Source of the DNA: Hydrogenophaga crocea | GTDB taxonomy: Bacteria > Pseudomonadota > Gammaproteobacteria > Burkholderiales > Burkholderiaceae_C | NCBI RefSeq assembly: GCF_011388215.1 | Contig: NZ_CP049989.1 | Location: 3,596,001 to 3,660,000 of the forward strand | Direction: 5' to 3' | DNA length: 64,000 nt | Shown: positions 40,443 to 48,991 of the stretch, piece by piece | Layout: each line of letters opens with the position of its first letter | Position numbering within the stretch: position 1 is the first letter of the stretch | Notes under the pieces: model-generated | What the model was told of the DNA's origin: nothing | Seen by the model: only the letters and a program-made list of their open reading frames with translations | Databases searched by the model: none | Made by a program: the position numbers and the translations under genes

Positions 40443-41882
40443 TCAGCCAAGGCCTGCCAGCAGGCGACCGCAGGCGGATTCGATTTCTGTCTTGGGCACC
40501 AAGCCCACACCCAGCACAAACCCCTGCCGCTGAACGCCGTGGCACAGCGATGACAGTGGCAGCGCCATCACCTCCGCCTCGAGCAAGCGTTGAGCGATGT
40601 CGGTATCGGGTGTCTCGCCCTTCCAGCCCACACACAGTTGCAAGCCGCCTTGGGGTGTCGGGATATCCAGACGGGGGTCTTGGGCTCGTTGAAGTGTCTG
40701 TGCCAACAGCTGAATGCGCTCGCCTGCTTCCGAGGTGATGCGCCGCAAGTGGCGCTGGAATCCACCCCCTGCGATGAAGTCGCCCATGGCAAGCTGAAGG
40801 TGCACCGGCACGGCATAGCCCGAGACCGTGGCGATGGTTTCCACCAGGGCACGCCACCGCTGCGGCACCACCAGGTACGCCATGCGCAGCCCTGGAGCCA
40901 GGGTCTTGGAGAAAGTGCCCACGTAGGCCACACAGCCTTGTGTGTCCAGCCCCTGAAGGCTTGGGACGGGGTGCCCGTGGTACTGGTATTCGCTGTCGTA
41001 GTCGTCCTCAACCACCAAGGCGCCCACACGGGCAGCGTGCTCCAGAAGGTCCAAGCGCCGAGGCAGAGGCATGGTGACACCGGTAGGGAACTGGTGCGAC
41101 GGCGTGGTGTAGATGAGCTTCGGGGCAGCAGAGTGCTCCTGGGGCAGCGTGATGCCCGCATGGTCGACCGGCCTGGCGACCACCGCCGCGCCGCGGCTGC
41201 GCAGCACCGAGCGAATGCCGGGGTAGCACGGGTCTTCCACCCAGGCGGTGTCGCCCGGGCCGACGCAGGCTTGCGCCAGGACAGAAAACGCCGCTTGAGC
41301 GCTGGGCAGTATGAGCACCTGCTCTGGCTCGGCCAACACACCACGCGCCTGTCGCAGGTGCACCAACAGCGCCTCGCGCAGGGCCGGCAGCCCGCACTGG
41401 TGGGCGTAGCTCAGGTCGTGGCTGATGGGGCGTCGGGAACGCCTGGCCACCAAAGTCGCCCATTCCTGCGAGGGAAAGCTGCGCAGGTCGGGCAGACCGG
41501 TGCGGAAGGCGCGGATGTCCACCGGCGTGGGCGGATCGTCCAGCACCCACAGGTCCGAGCGCACAGGCACCACGGACGACGGCCGGGCGCGGGCGCCTGC
41601 ATGGGTGTCTATCGACGCCACACGGGTGTGCGCGCCTTGCCGTGTCTCGAGGTAACCCTCCATCGCCAACTGCTCGATGACCTCCACCAGGGTGCTGCGG
41701 CCCAGGCCGGTGGCCTTGGCCAGCACACGGGTGCCGGGCAGGCGCGTGCCGCCGGGGAGACGGCCATTCAGGATGGCCGCGCGCATGGCCTGCGTGAGCT
41801 GCAACACCACGGATGCGCCGCCCCGGGATTCGGCGGCCAGTTCAAGCAGTGTGCTCAAGGCGAGGGCGGTGGTGGGCTCCAT
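40443..41882 (-). CDS. MocR-type transcriptional regulator (GntR HTH plus PLP aminotransferase fold)
   Basis: The 479 residues join an N-terminal GntR winged helix (about 25-95: LPGTRVLAKATGLGRSTLVE, then GYLETRQGAHTRVA) to a class I aminotransferase domain. That domain includes YTTPSHQFPTGVTM, VVEDDYDSEYQYHG and the PLP lysine in GTFSKTLAPGLRMAYLV. MocR proteins sense PLP-linked amines or amino acids and usually control a neighbouring gene. No divergent partner is present; the nearest gene is the secreted hydrolase downstream, across a 204-bp gap with no recognisable gene. ATG at 41882 chosen; a TTG two codons upstream is possible. Confidence 0.9.
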   Translation of the reverse strand: MEPTTALALSTLLELAAESRGGASVVLQLTQAMRAAILNGRLPGGTRLPGTRVLAKATGLGRSTLVEVIEQLAMEGYLETRQGAHTRVASIDTHAGARARPSSVVPVRSDLWVLDDPPTPVDIRAFRTGLPDLRSFPSQEWATLVARRSRRPISHDLSYAHQCGLPALREALLVHLRQARGVLAEPEQVLILPSAQAAFSVLAQACVGPGDTAWVEDPCYPGIRSVLRSRGAAVVARPVDHAGITLPQEHSAAPKLIYTTPSHQFPTGVTMPLPRRLDLLEHAARVGALVVEDDYDSEYQYHGHPVPSLQGLDTQGCVAYVGTFSKTLAPGLRMAYLVVPQRWRALVETIATVSGYAVPVHLQLAMGDFIAGGGFQRHLRRITSEAGERIQLLAQTLQRAQDPRLDIPTPQGGLQLCVGWKGETPDTDIAQRLLEAEVMALPLSSLCHGVQRQGFVLGVGLVPKTEIESACGRLLAGLG

Positions 41883-42142
41883 GGGCAAAAGCCAAGACCG
41901 TGGGATGTTGCATGGGCTGCGCCCGTCCGCACAACACCAGCCCGGTGTCCAGCAGAGGAAGAATTGCGCTCACAGCCCGCAGTGCCGAAGCGGTCGAACG
42001 GCTCGCCTGGCTGGCCGATTATCTGGCGAGAGGCTCTTCAAGAGAGCCCGGCTATTCGGGCCATCGTGGCGCGCCGCTCAGGCGTCCTGGCACGTCCACA
42101 GTCCAGCTTGTCGAGATCGATGCCGCCGGCGCTGGCGCCGCA

Positions 42143-43435
42143 CTAGCCCATGAACCCCGGGAGCCAGAGCGAGATCACCGGGAAGGCCACCAGGATGCCC
42201 AGGCGCACGATGTCGGCGAACACGAAGGGCCAGACGCCGCGGAAGATCTGATTGAGCGGCACCTTGGGCAGCAGCGCGTTGATCACGAACAGGTTCATGC
42301 CCACGGGCGGCGAGATCATGCCGATCTCGATCACGGTGACGATGAGGATGCCGAACCACACCGGGTCGTAGCCCAGGCCGGTGATGACGGGGAAGAACAC
42401 GGGGATGGTGAGCAGCACCATCGAGAGCTCCTCCATGACCAGGCCGAGCAGGATGTAGATCACCATCATCATCACCACGACCATGATGGGCTCGGGGCTG
42501 AACTGCACGATGAAGTCGCGCAGGTCGTTGGGCATGCTGGTGAAGTTCACGAAGCTGGTGAACACCATGGCCGCGATCAGGATGGTGAACAGCATGGCCG
42601 TGGTGCGCGCGCTCTCCTGCAGGATCTCCAGCAGCGCGCGCGGCGTGAGCGAGCCGCGCAGCAGCGCGAACACGAAGGCGCCGCCCGCGCCCACGCCCGC
42701 GCCCTCGGTGGCGGTGAACACGCCGCCGTAGATGCCGCCGATGACGAGCGCGAACAGCAGCGCCACGCCCCAGACGTTGCGCAGCGCGCGCAGCCGCTCG
42801 GGCCAGCTGTGGCGCTCGGCGGCGGGGCCGGCCGCGGGGTCGCGCCAGGTCACGACCACCACGGCCAGGCACAGGCAGACGATGGCCACGATGCCGGGCA
42901 GGATGCCGGCCACGAAGAGCTTGCCGATGTCGGTCTCGGTGATGATCCCGTAGATCACCATGATGGTCGAGGGCGGGATGAGGATGCCCAGCGTGCCGCC
43001 GGCGCCGATGGAGCCGGCCGCGAGCGCGTCGCGGTAGCCGTGGCGCTTCATCTCGGGGTAGGCCACGCGCGTCATCGTGGCGGCGGTGGCGATGGAGGAG
43101 CCGCAGATGGCGCCGAAGCCGCCCGAGGCGATGATGCTGGCCATGGCCAGGCCGCCGCGGCGGTGGCCGACGAAGGCGTTGGCGGCCTGGAAGAGCTCGC
43201 GCGCCATGCCCGCGCGCGCGACGAAGTTGCCCATGAGCACGAACAGCGGGATGACCGAGAGCACGTAGGCGAAGCCGGTCTCGAAGATCACCTGGCTGGT
43301 GCTGGCGAGCGCGGGCTGCCAGCCGCGCAGCAGGGCCAGGCCGCCCATGCCCACGGTGACCATGCACACCGCCAGCGGGATGCGCAGCGCGGCCATGATG
43401 AAGACGGCAGCGAAGCCGATGGATGCTTCGATCAT
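42143..43435 (-). CDS. dctM: TRAP transporter large permease (DctM)
   Basis: DctM is the ion-coupled transport subunit of tripartite carboxylate transporters. The 430 residues form about 12 TM helices, with the family motifs GSSIATAATMTRVAYPEMKRHGY and GTLGILIPPSTIMVIYGI and the mirrored C-terminal half (ISPPVGMNLFVINAL). Full length. It overlaps dctQ by 4 bp (ATGA). It is last in the dctP-dctQ-dctM operon, whose promoter carries an island operator copy, so it probably imports the acid that the island degrades. Confidence 0.93.
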   Translation of the reverse strand: MIEASIGFAAVFIMAALRIPLAVCMVTVGMGGLALLRGWQPALASTSQVIFETGFAYVLSVIPLFVLMGNFVARAGMARELFQAANAFVGHRRGGLAMASIIASGGFGAICGSSIATAATMTRVAYPEMKRHGYRDALAAGSIGAGGTLGILIPPSTIMVIYGIITETDIGKLFVAGILPGIVAIVCLCLAVVVVTWRDPAAGPAAERHSWPERLRALRNVWGVALLFALVIGGIYGGVFTATEGAGVGAGGAFVFALLRGSLTPRALLEILQESARTTAMLFTILIAAMVFTSFVNFTSMPNDLRDFIVQFSPEPIMVVVMMMVIYILLGLVMEELSMVLLTIPVFFPVITGLGYDPVWFGILIVTVIEIGMISPPVGMNLFVINALLPKVPLNQIFRGVWPFVFADIVRLGILVAFPVISLWLPGFMG

Positions 43436-43941
43436 GATGCGCTCCCTTCGCCGGTGGGCTCGTCGGCTTGCGTGGCGGTCAGCGGCATGACCAGGAACAG
43501 CAGGTGCACCAGGGCGGTGACCAGAAGAAAGGCTGCCATCAGCCACGCCACGGGCGACAGCGGCAGCTGCAGGTGAAGGGTGACGTCGCCGTATTCGCTG
43601 AAGCGATCGGCGCGTTGCACCATGAGCTTGGCCATGAAGGCGAACATGCCGGCACAGATGAGATGCACGAGGCGCGCTTGCAGGCCCTTGAACCACGCGG
43701 GCACAAACGCATCGAGCGTGTCGAACACCACATGCTCGCTGCGCAACGAGACCAGCGGCAGCGCGCCGAAGATCACCACGACCATCAGCACTTCGGTGAG
43801 CTCCAGCCCGCCGGGCACTGAGTGGCTGAGGAACTTGCGGCCGGTCACATCGGCGAGCGTGAGCCACATGATGGCGAAGAGCGCGATCGCGGCCATGAGG
43901 CCGCTCGACCAGCGCAGCGCGCGGTCCAGGAAAGTGAGCAT
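43432..43941 (-). CDS. dctQ: TRAP transporter small permease (DctQ)
   Basis: This 169-residue membrane protein has four TM helices (about 15-35, 48-66, 87-107 and 130-152) and the family residues around DVTGRKFLSHSVPGGLELTE. It associates with DctM. Its start lies 87 bp after the dctP stop codon, with a strong hairpin between them. Confidence 0.9.
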   Translation of the reverse strand: MLTFLDRALRWSSGLMAAIALFAIMWLTLADVTGRKFLSHSVPGGLELTEVLMVVVIFGALPLVSLRSEHVVFDTLDAFVPAWFKGLQARLVHLICAGMFAFMAKLMVQRADRFSEYGDVTLHLQLPLSPVAWLMAAFLLVTALVHLLFLVMPLTATQADEPTGEGSAS

Positions 43942-43968
43942 GTTGTGATCGGGTTGAAGACGGCGATG

Positions 43969-43996
43969 GCGGGCGGCCCGGTATCGGGCCGCCCGC
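43969..43996 (-). repeat. 12-bp perfect hairpin between dctP and dctQ
   Basis: GCGGGCGGCCCG and CGGGCCGCCCGC pair perfectly across a 4-nt loop and there is no T-run. Such intercistronic hairpins typically stabilise the upstream message, which would give more binding protein than permease. Confidence 0.7.
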
Positions 43997-44028
43997 CGTG
44001 CGTCAGACAGTGAAAGGCGTGCGCGGGA

Positions 44029-45033
44029 TCAGTTGACCTTCTTGATCTCGGCGCGGAACTCGTCCAGGACCGCCTTGGGATCTTTCAGGCCCTTGGCCGA
44101 AGCGGCCGCGGCCCACTTGTCTTCGAGTCCGCTCTGCTTGGCGCGCACCTCGGCGACGAAGGCCTCGCTGGCGCGCACGGGCTGCACGCCCAGCTCTTTC
44201 TGCAGGCCTTCGCGCGAGGTCTTGTCGAGCGCGTCCCAGCCCTGACCGAAGAGGCGCGCCACGTACTCGCCCGACAGCTTGTCGACAACGGCCTTGTGTT
44301 CCGCGCTCAGGCCCTTGTATTTCTCGGGGTTCATGATGAAGACGAACGAGCTGTTGTAGAGGCCGCCCGGAAAGCGCGTGACGTGCTTGACCATGCTGAG
44401 CTTGAACGACGCAAAGGACTCATCGGGCAGGAAGGTGCCGTCCATGACGCCGGTGGACAGCAGTTCGAACGAGTCGGTGGCCGGCTTGAGCGTGACGTTC
44501 CAGCCCATGGCCTTGGACAGCTCGCTGATGTTGCCGCCACCGATGCGGAACTTGAGCGAGGCCACGTCGGCGGCCGAGGTGATGGGCTTTCGGGTGTTGA
44601 AGATCACCCCCGGCCCGTGCGTGAACACGCCCAGGACCTTCACGCCGCGGTGCTCGCCCAGCGGAACGAAGTGCTTCTGGTAGATCCGCTGGTAGGCCAC
44701 CGACGTGGCTTCCGAACTGTCACCGAGGAACGGGAATTCGGCGATCTGCGCGAACACGAAGCGGCCCGGCGTGTAGCCGTCGACCGTGAACGACACGTCG
44801 GCCAGGCCGTCGCGCACCGCGTCGAACGTGCCGGGCGGCGCGGCCACGGCCTTGGGCAGGATGTTGCACTTGAGGCCGCCTTTGGATTCCTGTTCGAGCG
44901 CCGCGCACCACTTCTGCTGGCTCACGCTCGCGGTGTGGGTGGGGGGCAGCCAGGAAGACACCGTGAGCACGGTTTGTCCGAAGGCAGAAGCGGTGCCCAG
45001 CAGGGCGGTGACGGCCAGGAGGCGGGCTTTCAT
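44029..45033 (-). CDS. dctP: TRAP transporter solute-binding protein (DctP)
   Basis: This 334-residue periplasmic binding protein has a signal peptide (MKARLLAVTALLGTASAFG) and the DctP fold: LTVSSWLPPTHTASVSQQKW, DGLADVSFTVDGY, and FRIGGGNISELSKAMG. The latter contains the Arg that usually clamps a substrate carboxylate. I choose the ATG at 45033. An 18-bp operator copy lies 47-64 bp upstream. A monocarboxylate ligand is inferred from the family and neighbourhood; its identity is unknown. Confidence 0.92.
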   Translation of the reverse strand: MKARLLAVTALLGTASAFGQTVLTVSSWLPPTHTASVSQQKWCAALEQESKGGLKCNILPKAVAAPPGTFDAVRDGLADVSFTVDGYTPGRFVFAQIAEFPFLGDSSEATSVAYQRIYQKHFVPLGEHRGVKVLGVFTHGPGVIFNTRKPITSAADVASLKFRIGGGNISELSKAMGWNVTLKPATDSFELLSTGVMDGTFLPDESFASFKLSMVKHVTRFPGGLYNSSFVFIMNPEKYKGLSAEHKAVVDKLSGEYVARLFGQGWDALDKTSREGLQKELGVQPVRASEAFVAEVRAKQSGLEDKWAAAASAKGLKDPKAVLDEFRAEIKKVN

Positions 45034-45079
45034 GGGATGTCTTTCGAGGGTGGTGGGGGTGGGTGGGTGGGTCAAAATA

Positions 45080-45097
45080 AGTCCGACCAGTCAGACT
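45080..45097. promoter_or_regulatory. Island operator copy 1 (upstream of dctP)
   Basis: AGTCCGACCAGTCAGACT, an imperfect 18-bp palindrome matching the island consensus AGTCCGACYGGTCGGACT with two differences. It adjoins an AT-rich stretch (TATTTT on the minus strand) that could be the -10 of the transporter operon. Confidence 0.75.
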
Positions 45098-45153
45098 GTT
45101 TATGAGGAGCGGAATCTAAGGTCATCGGCGCGGCCCAGCTACTGCTGCAAACC

Positions 45154-46335
45154 CTAGTCGGCCGCCTGCGGCATGGCATCGCGGGCGCACGCAGCGCCCT
45201 CGCGCAGCAGGGCGTCGATCTCTTCGGCGCACAGGCCTGCGCGCGCGAGCCAGGTGCGCGTGCCCGAGCCCACGAGCGGCGCCGCGGTGGGCAGGCGGGC
45301 GGGCGTGGCGCCAAAGCGGGGCGCGGGCGCGGGTTGCAGCACACCCGCCGCATTCACCAGCGTCTGGCGCGCGCGCAGGTGCGGATGGTCTGCGGCTTCG
45401 CCGAGCGACAGCACCGGCGCGACACAGGCGTCCGTGCCCTCGAGCAGTTCGCACCATTGCGCACGCGTGCGCTGCGCGAAGAGCCGTTCGAGCTTTTCAC
45501 GCAGCTGCGGCCACTGGGCACGCTCCCACTGCTGCTCGAACTGCGGATCGTCGATGCCGCAGCGCGCGAGCAGTTCGCGGTAGAAGGCGGGCTCGATGGC
45601 GCCGACCGCGATGTGCTTGCCGTCGGCGCAGGCGTAGGTGCCGTAGAAGTGGGCGCCGCCATCGAGGAAGTTGCTCTCGCGCTGGTCTTTCCAGTGGCCC
45701 TTGGCGAGGAAGCCGAACTGCGCGGCCATCAGCAGCGCGGCGCCGTCGACCATGGCCGCGTCCACCACTTGCCCGGTGCCGCTGGTGCGCGCGTGCAGCA
45801 CAGCGGCGAGCAGACCGAAGGCCATCAGCATGCCGCCCCCGCCGTAGTCGCCCACGAGGTTGAGCGGTGGCATCGGTCGGTCGGCGCTGCCGATGGCATG
45901 CAGGGCGCCGCTGAGGGCGATGTAGTTGATGTCGTGGCCGGCGGTCTGCGCCAGGGGGCCGTGCTGGCCCCAGCCGGTCATGCGGCCGTAGACGAGGCGC
46001 GGATGGCGGGCGTGGCAGACCTCGGGGCCGAGGCCGAGCTTTTCCATCACGCCCGGGCGGAAGCCTTCAAGGACGATGTCGGCCCGGTCCACGAGCCGCA
46101 GCGCGGCCTGCACGGCGCGCGGGTCCTTGAGATTGAGCGCCACCGAATGGCGGCCGCGGTCGACGATGCTGTCGTTGCGCAGCAGCGAACCCAAGGGATC
46201 GCCGCCGGGTTCAACGGGTGGCCGGTCGATGCGCACCACGGTGGCCCCCAGGTCGGCCAGCAGCATGCCGGCGAAGGGTGCGGGGCCGATACCGGCGAAC
46301 TCGATGACGGTGAGGGATGAAAGCGGTCCTGACAT
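45154..46335 (-). CDS. Alpha-methylacyl-CoA racemase (CaiB/BaiF superfamily)
   Basis: The family III CoA-transferase fold includes both transferases and racemases. This 393-residue protein carries the racemase signature: [15 protein letters not shown] with His134, and [15 protein letters not shown] with Asp163. These are the base pair that exchanges the alpha-proton in AMACR/MCR enzymes. It also has [13 protein letters not shown] and [12 protein letters not shown]. It would epimerise 2-methyl-branched acyl-CoA esters, a step needed when a racemic 2-arylpropionate or an isoprenoid side chain is degraded. It is divergent from the TetR gene and shares the operator region between them. Confidence 0.88.
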   Translation of the reverse strand: MSGPLSSLTVIEFAGIGPAPFAGMLLADLGATVVRIDRPPVEPGGDPLGSLLRNDSIVDRGRHSVALNLKDPRAVQAALRLVDRADIVLEGFRPGVMEKLGLGPEVCHARHPRLVYGRMTGWGQHGPLAQTAGHDINYIALSGALHAIGSADRPMPPLNLVGDYGGGGMLMAFGLLAAVLHARTSGTGQVVDAAMVDGAALLMAAQFGFLAKGHWKDQRESNFLDGGAHFYGTYACADGKHIAVGAIEPAFYRELLARCGIDDPQFEQQWERAQWPQLREKLERLFAQRTRAQWCELLEGTDACVAPVLSLGEAADHPHLRARQTLVNAAGVLQPAPAPRFGATPARLPTAAPLVGSGTRTWLARAGLCAEEIDALLREGAACARDAMPQAAD

Positions 46336-46424
46336 GGGTCGAGGTGATTCGGGGAATGACGGCTTGTACGGCGCAGCCGCGGGGCGCCCTGCGCGCGATG
46401 GCGCCGCTTGGGAAAGAGGGTTCT

Positions 46425-46442
46425 CGACCTTCCAGTCGGACT
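46425..46442. promoter_or_regulatory. Island operator copy 2 (tetR / racemase intergenic region)
   Basis: CGACCTTCCAGTCGGACT; the right half (CCAGTCGGACT) matches the island consensus fully except for one A, and the left half is degenerate. It abuts TATCAT (46442-46447), a likely -10 box for the TetR gene, and lies 60 bp before its ATG, so autoregulation is expected. Confidence 0.6.
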
Positions 46443-46502
46443 ATCATGGCGGCCCGTCCCGTTGTGCTCTGCACGGCATCGACCCGCTTCCACCCTGATC
46501 CC

Positions 46503-47105
46503 ATGACGCGCGAACGCTCCGACAACTACGACGAGAAGAAGGAACTGATCCTGCGAAAGGCAGCGGCCTTGTTCGCCCAGAAGGGCTACGAAGTCACCAC
46601 CATGATGGACGTGGCCAAGGCGTGCAACGCGTCGAAGTCGCACCTGTATCACTACTTCCCGGCCAAGGAGGACCTGCTCTACGCCATCGTCAAGGAGCAC
46701 ACCCTCGTGCTGCTGAACAAGCTCTCGCAGGTTCAGGCGATGAAGGCGCCGGCCCGCGAGCGCTTCGAGCACTTCGTCGTCGGCTTCGTCGAGGTGGCGG
46801 CCGATTCGCGCAACGAGCAGCTGGTGCTGACCAAGGAGCTTTCGTTCCTGCCGCCCGCCAAGCACAAGGAGATGCTGGCCATGGAGGTGCAACTGGTGGA
46901 GATCCTCACGGGCCTGCTCAAGGAAATCAACCCGAAGCGCATGGCGCGGGCAGAGATCCAGGGGCCGTACGCCTTGCTGCTGTTCGGCATGATCATCTGG
47001 ACCTTCACCTGGTACAAGAAGTCGGGCAAGGTCAAACCCGCCGAGTTGGCCAGTCATATCGCCGATATCTTCCTCAACGGCTTTTGCGCGCCGCGTGCGC
47101 AATGA
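46503..47105 (+). CDS. TetR/AcrR family regulator of the catabolic island
   Basis: This 200-residue repressor-type protein has the TetR helix-turn-helix (about 15-60: ILRKAAALFAQKGYEVTTMM, then KACNASKSHLYHYFPAKEDL) and a helical ligand-binding C-terminal domain. TetR proteins of catabolic CoA pathways commonly sense an acyl- or aryl-CoA. Its gene lies in the middle of the island, and five copies of an 18-bp palindrome flank the island's units, including one in front of this gene. It is therefore the best candidate for the factor that binds them. Confidence 0.9.
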   Translation: MTRERSDNYDEKKELILRKAAALFAQKGYEVTTMMDVAKACNASKSHLYHYFPAKEDLLYAIVKEHTLVLLNKLSQVQAMKAPARERFEHFVVGFVEVAADSRNEQLVLTKELSFLPPAKHKEMLAMEVQLVEILTGLLKEINPKRMARAEIQGPYALLLFGMIIWTFTWYKKSGKVKPAELASHIADIFLNGFCAPRAQ

Positions 47106-47142
47106 GTGGCGGCGGGCGGGGCCCCAGCGGGCCGCCGCGCCG

Positions 47143-47628
47143 TCAGACCAGGAAGGACATGGTGTAGAGCGCGCTGTGGTTGTTGGCCAGCACCACCTTC
47201 TTGCGCGCCATGCGCCACTGGCCATCGAGGCGGCGCAGGTGGTAGGTGTTGGTGCAGGCCCATAGCACTTCGCCGCGGGTGTGCGATTCGAAGACGATGG
47301 CGTTGGCGCGCACGCGCAGGTCTTCATCCTCCTGGCCCAGCACCTCGATGTTGGAGACCACGCGGCACAGGCGCGACTGCGGCATCTGCGTGTGCCGCTT
47401 GCCGGTGTAGAACTGCTTGACGCGCAGACCCAGGCGCGAGCGGTTGTCGTAGATGATGGACATGCACGCTTCAGGGTCGAGGTCGTCGCCGTTGGCAGGC
47501 ACCCAGTAGATGGCGTCGTCGGTCCACAACCGTTCCCACTCGTCGTAGCGGTGTTCGTCCTGCAGGCGCGCTTCCTGGTAGATGAACTGGCTGACCTCCA
47601 TGAGCTGGAGCATCTGGTCCTGGGTCAT
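47143..47628 (-). CDS. Aromatic-ring-hydroxylating oxygenase, beta subunit
   Basis: The 161-residue small subunit has the cystatin/SnoaL-like fold of ring-hydroxylating oxygenase beta subunits: FIYQEARLQDEHRYDEWERL, DDAIYWVPANGDD, SRLCRVVSNIEV and a C-terminal HLRRLDGQWRMARKKVVL. It has a structural role in the alpha3beta3 hexamer. Its ATG overlaps the alpha-subunit stop codon (ATGA), giving equal translation. Confidence 0.93.
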   Translation of the reverse strand: MTQDQMLQLMEVSQFIYQEARLQDEHRYDEWERLWTDDAIYWVPANGDDLDPEACMSIIYDNRSRLGLRVKQFYTGKRHTQMPQSRLCRVVSNIEVLGQEDEDLRVRANAIVFESHTRGEVLWACTNTYHLRRLDGQWRMARKKVVLANNHSALYTMSFLV

Positions 47629-48887
47629 GCGGCCTCCATGAGCGATTTGTAGTGTTTCCAGAGGTGGCGCGACGGCATGTCGTCGGTCACGTTGCCGATC
47701 ACGCAGCCGTCGTCTTCGACGCGTTCGCGATGGCTGCCACGTCCGAGATAGAGCCATTCGGGGTTGCGCTGGGCCACACCGGCCTGCGTGCGCTCGTACA
47801 TCTCGGCGTCGTCGGCGAGCAGAAAGCCCGCGGGCCCGACCGAGCCCATGGTCTGCTGGCGCATGCGGCGGTTGAGATCGGGCGCACCCTTGAACTGCAG
47901 CGCGGTGACGTGCTGCACCGTCTCGCTCACCGACAGCGGCTGCAGCACGAAGAGCTGGATCTCGGCGATGAAGAGATTGGGGAAGATCATCACGTGGCGC
48001 ACGCCGTCGACCATGATCTCGTGCGCCTTCTGCTCGCCGTAACGCGCGTTCATCTTGGAGACGTAGTCGGGCAGTCGGCTCGCGCTGGTGCCGAACCAGC
48101 GCATGGGTTCATTGAACTTGCGGAACTCCGGCCGCAGGTCGAGTTCGGAATGGCCGTTGCCGAAGTAGCGCGTCACCGAGTCGGCGGCTTCGTTGTACAG
48201 CGGGCCGATGCCGCTTTGCGCCACCTCGAAGATCGAGGCGTGCGTGACCTGCGGGTGGTAGCCGTCGGTTTCGTTCTCCACCAGCAGCTTCCAGTTGGCC
48301 TTGACCTTGTGCTGCAGGAAGCCGGTGTTGAGCTCGATCTCGCCCTCGGGCGAGTTGGCGCAGACGTTGTCGAGTGCAGCCCGTGCCGGGCCCAGGTGTT
48401 CCTCGAGCGTGGGCCCATCGGCGGCCAACGAGCCGAAGACGAAGCCTTTGTAGATGCTCATGCGCGCCACCTTGCCCAGGCCGAGCTCCTTGCGCTTGTC
48501 GTCGGGGTAGCCGGAGGGATAAGGGTAGCCCTTGAGCGCGCCGTCGTTGCCGAAGTTCCAGCCGTGGTAGGCGCAGGTGAACGAGCGCGCATTGCCTTCG
48601 CGCTTGACGCACACACGGTTGCCGCGGTGCGGGCAGCGGTTGTGCAGCAGGTTGATCTGGCCCTCGCGGTCGCGCGTCATGATCACCTCCTCGAGGCCGA
48701 TCGTCTTGAGCACGTAGTCGTTGGGGTTGGGAATCTCGCTGACGTGGCCCACGTAGACCCAGGTGCGGTACCAGATCTTTTCGAGCTCCTCGCGGAAGAT
48801 CGCTTCATCGGTGTACAGCGAGCCGTGTACGTATTCCGGCCGGATCAGGCGATCCCATTTGCTGTCGGTGGTGGTGGTGGTGTCCAT
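47625..48887 (-). CDS. Aromatic-ring-hydroxylating oxygenase, Rieske alpha subunit
   Basis: The 420-residue catalytic subunit carries the Rieske [2Fe-2S] ligands Cys85-x-His87 and Cys105-x2-His108 (CPHRGNRVC, then TCAYHGW). Its mononuclear iron site is ENETDGYHPQVTH (bridging Asp208, ligands His211 and His216) plus an Asp near 359-360 (LADDAEMY). It should add O2 across an aromatic ring using electrons from the ferredoxin (57382-57702) and reductase (50726-51979) of the same island. Given the CoA ligase beside it, the ring may be attacked as an aryl-acyl-CoA. An operator copy lies 38-55 bp upstream. Confidence 0.95.
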   Translation of the reverse strand: MDTTTTTDSKWDRLIRPEYVHGSLYTDEAIFREELEKIWYRTWVYVGHVSEIPNPNDYVLKTIGLEEVIMTRDREGQINLLHNRCPHRGNRVCVKREGNARSFTCAYHGWNFGNDGALKGYPYPSGYPDDKRKELGLGKVARMSIYKGFVFGSLAADGPTLEEHLGPARAALDNVCANSPEGEIELNTGFLQHKVKANWKLLVENETDGYHPQVTHASIFEVAQSGIGPLYNEAADSVTRYFGNGHSELDLRPEFRKFNEPMRWFGTSASRLPDYVSKMNARYGEQKAHEIMVDGVRHVMIFPNLFIAEIQLFVLQPLSVSETVQHVTALQFKGAPDLNRRMRQQTMGSVGPAGFLLADDAEMYERTQAGVAQRNPEWLYLGRGSHRERVEDDGCVIGNVTDDMPSRHLWKHYKSLMEAA

Positions 48888-48924
48888 GGGGAAAGCTCCA
48901 GTGCATGCCATTGGATGGTTTTTC

Positions 48925-48942
48925 AGTCCGGCCGGTCGGTCT
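48925..48942. promoter_or_regulatory. Island operator copy 3 (upstream of the oxygenase genes)
   Basis: AGTCCGGCCGGTCGGTCT, two differences from the island consensus, lying in the 104-bp gap between the CoA ligase and the oxygenase alpha gene. Confidence 0.75.
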
Positions 48943-48991
48943 AAGTGTTGACGCCGGAGGCCGGTGTGCGCGCGTGCCGCGCGCAACGCGA

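Noticed and set aside
41883..42142. Possible gene or remnant between MocR and dctM
   Set aside because: The plus-strand frame is open but shows no motif, no start signal and no similarity I can recognise.
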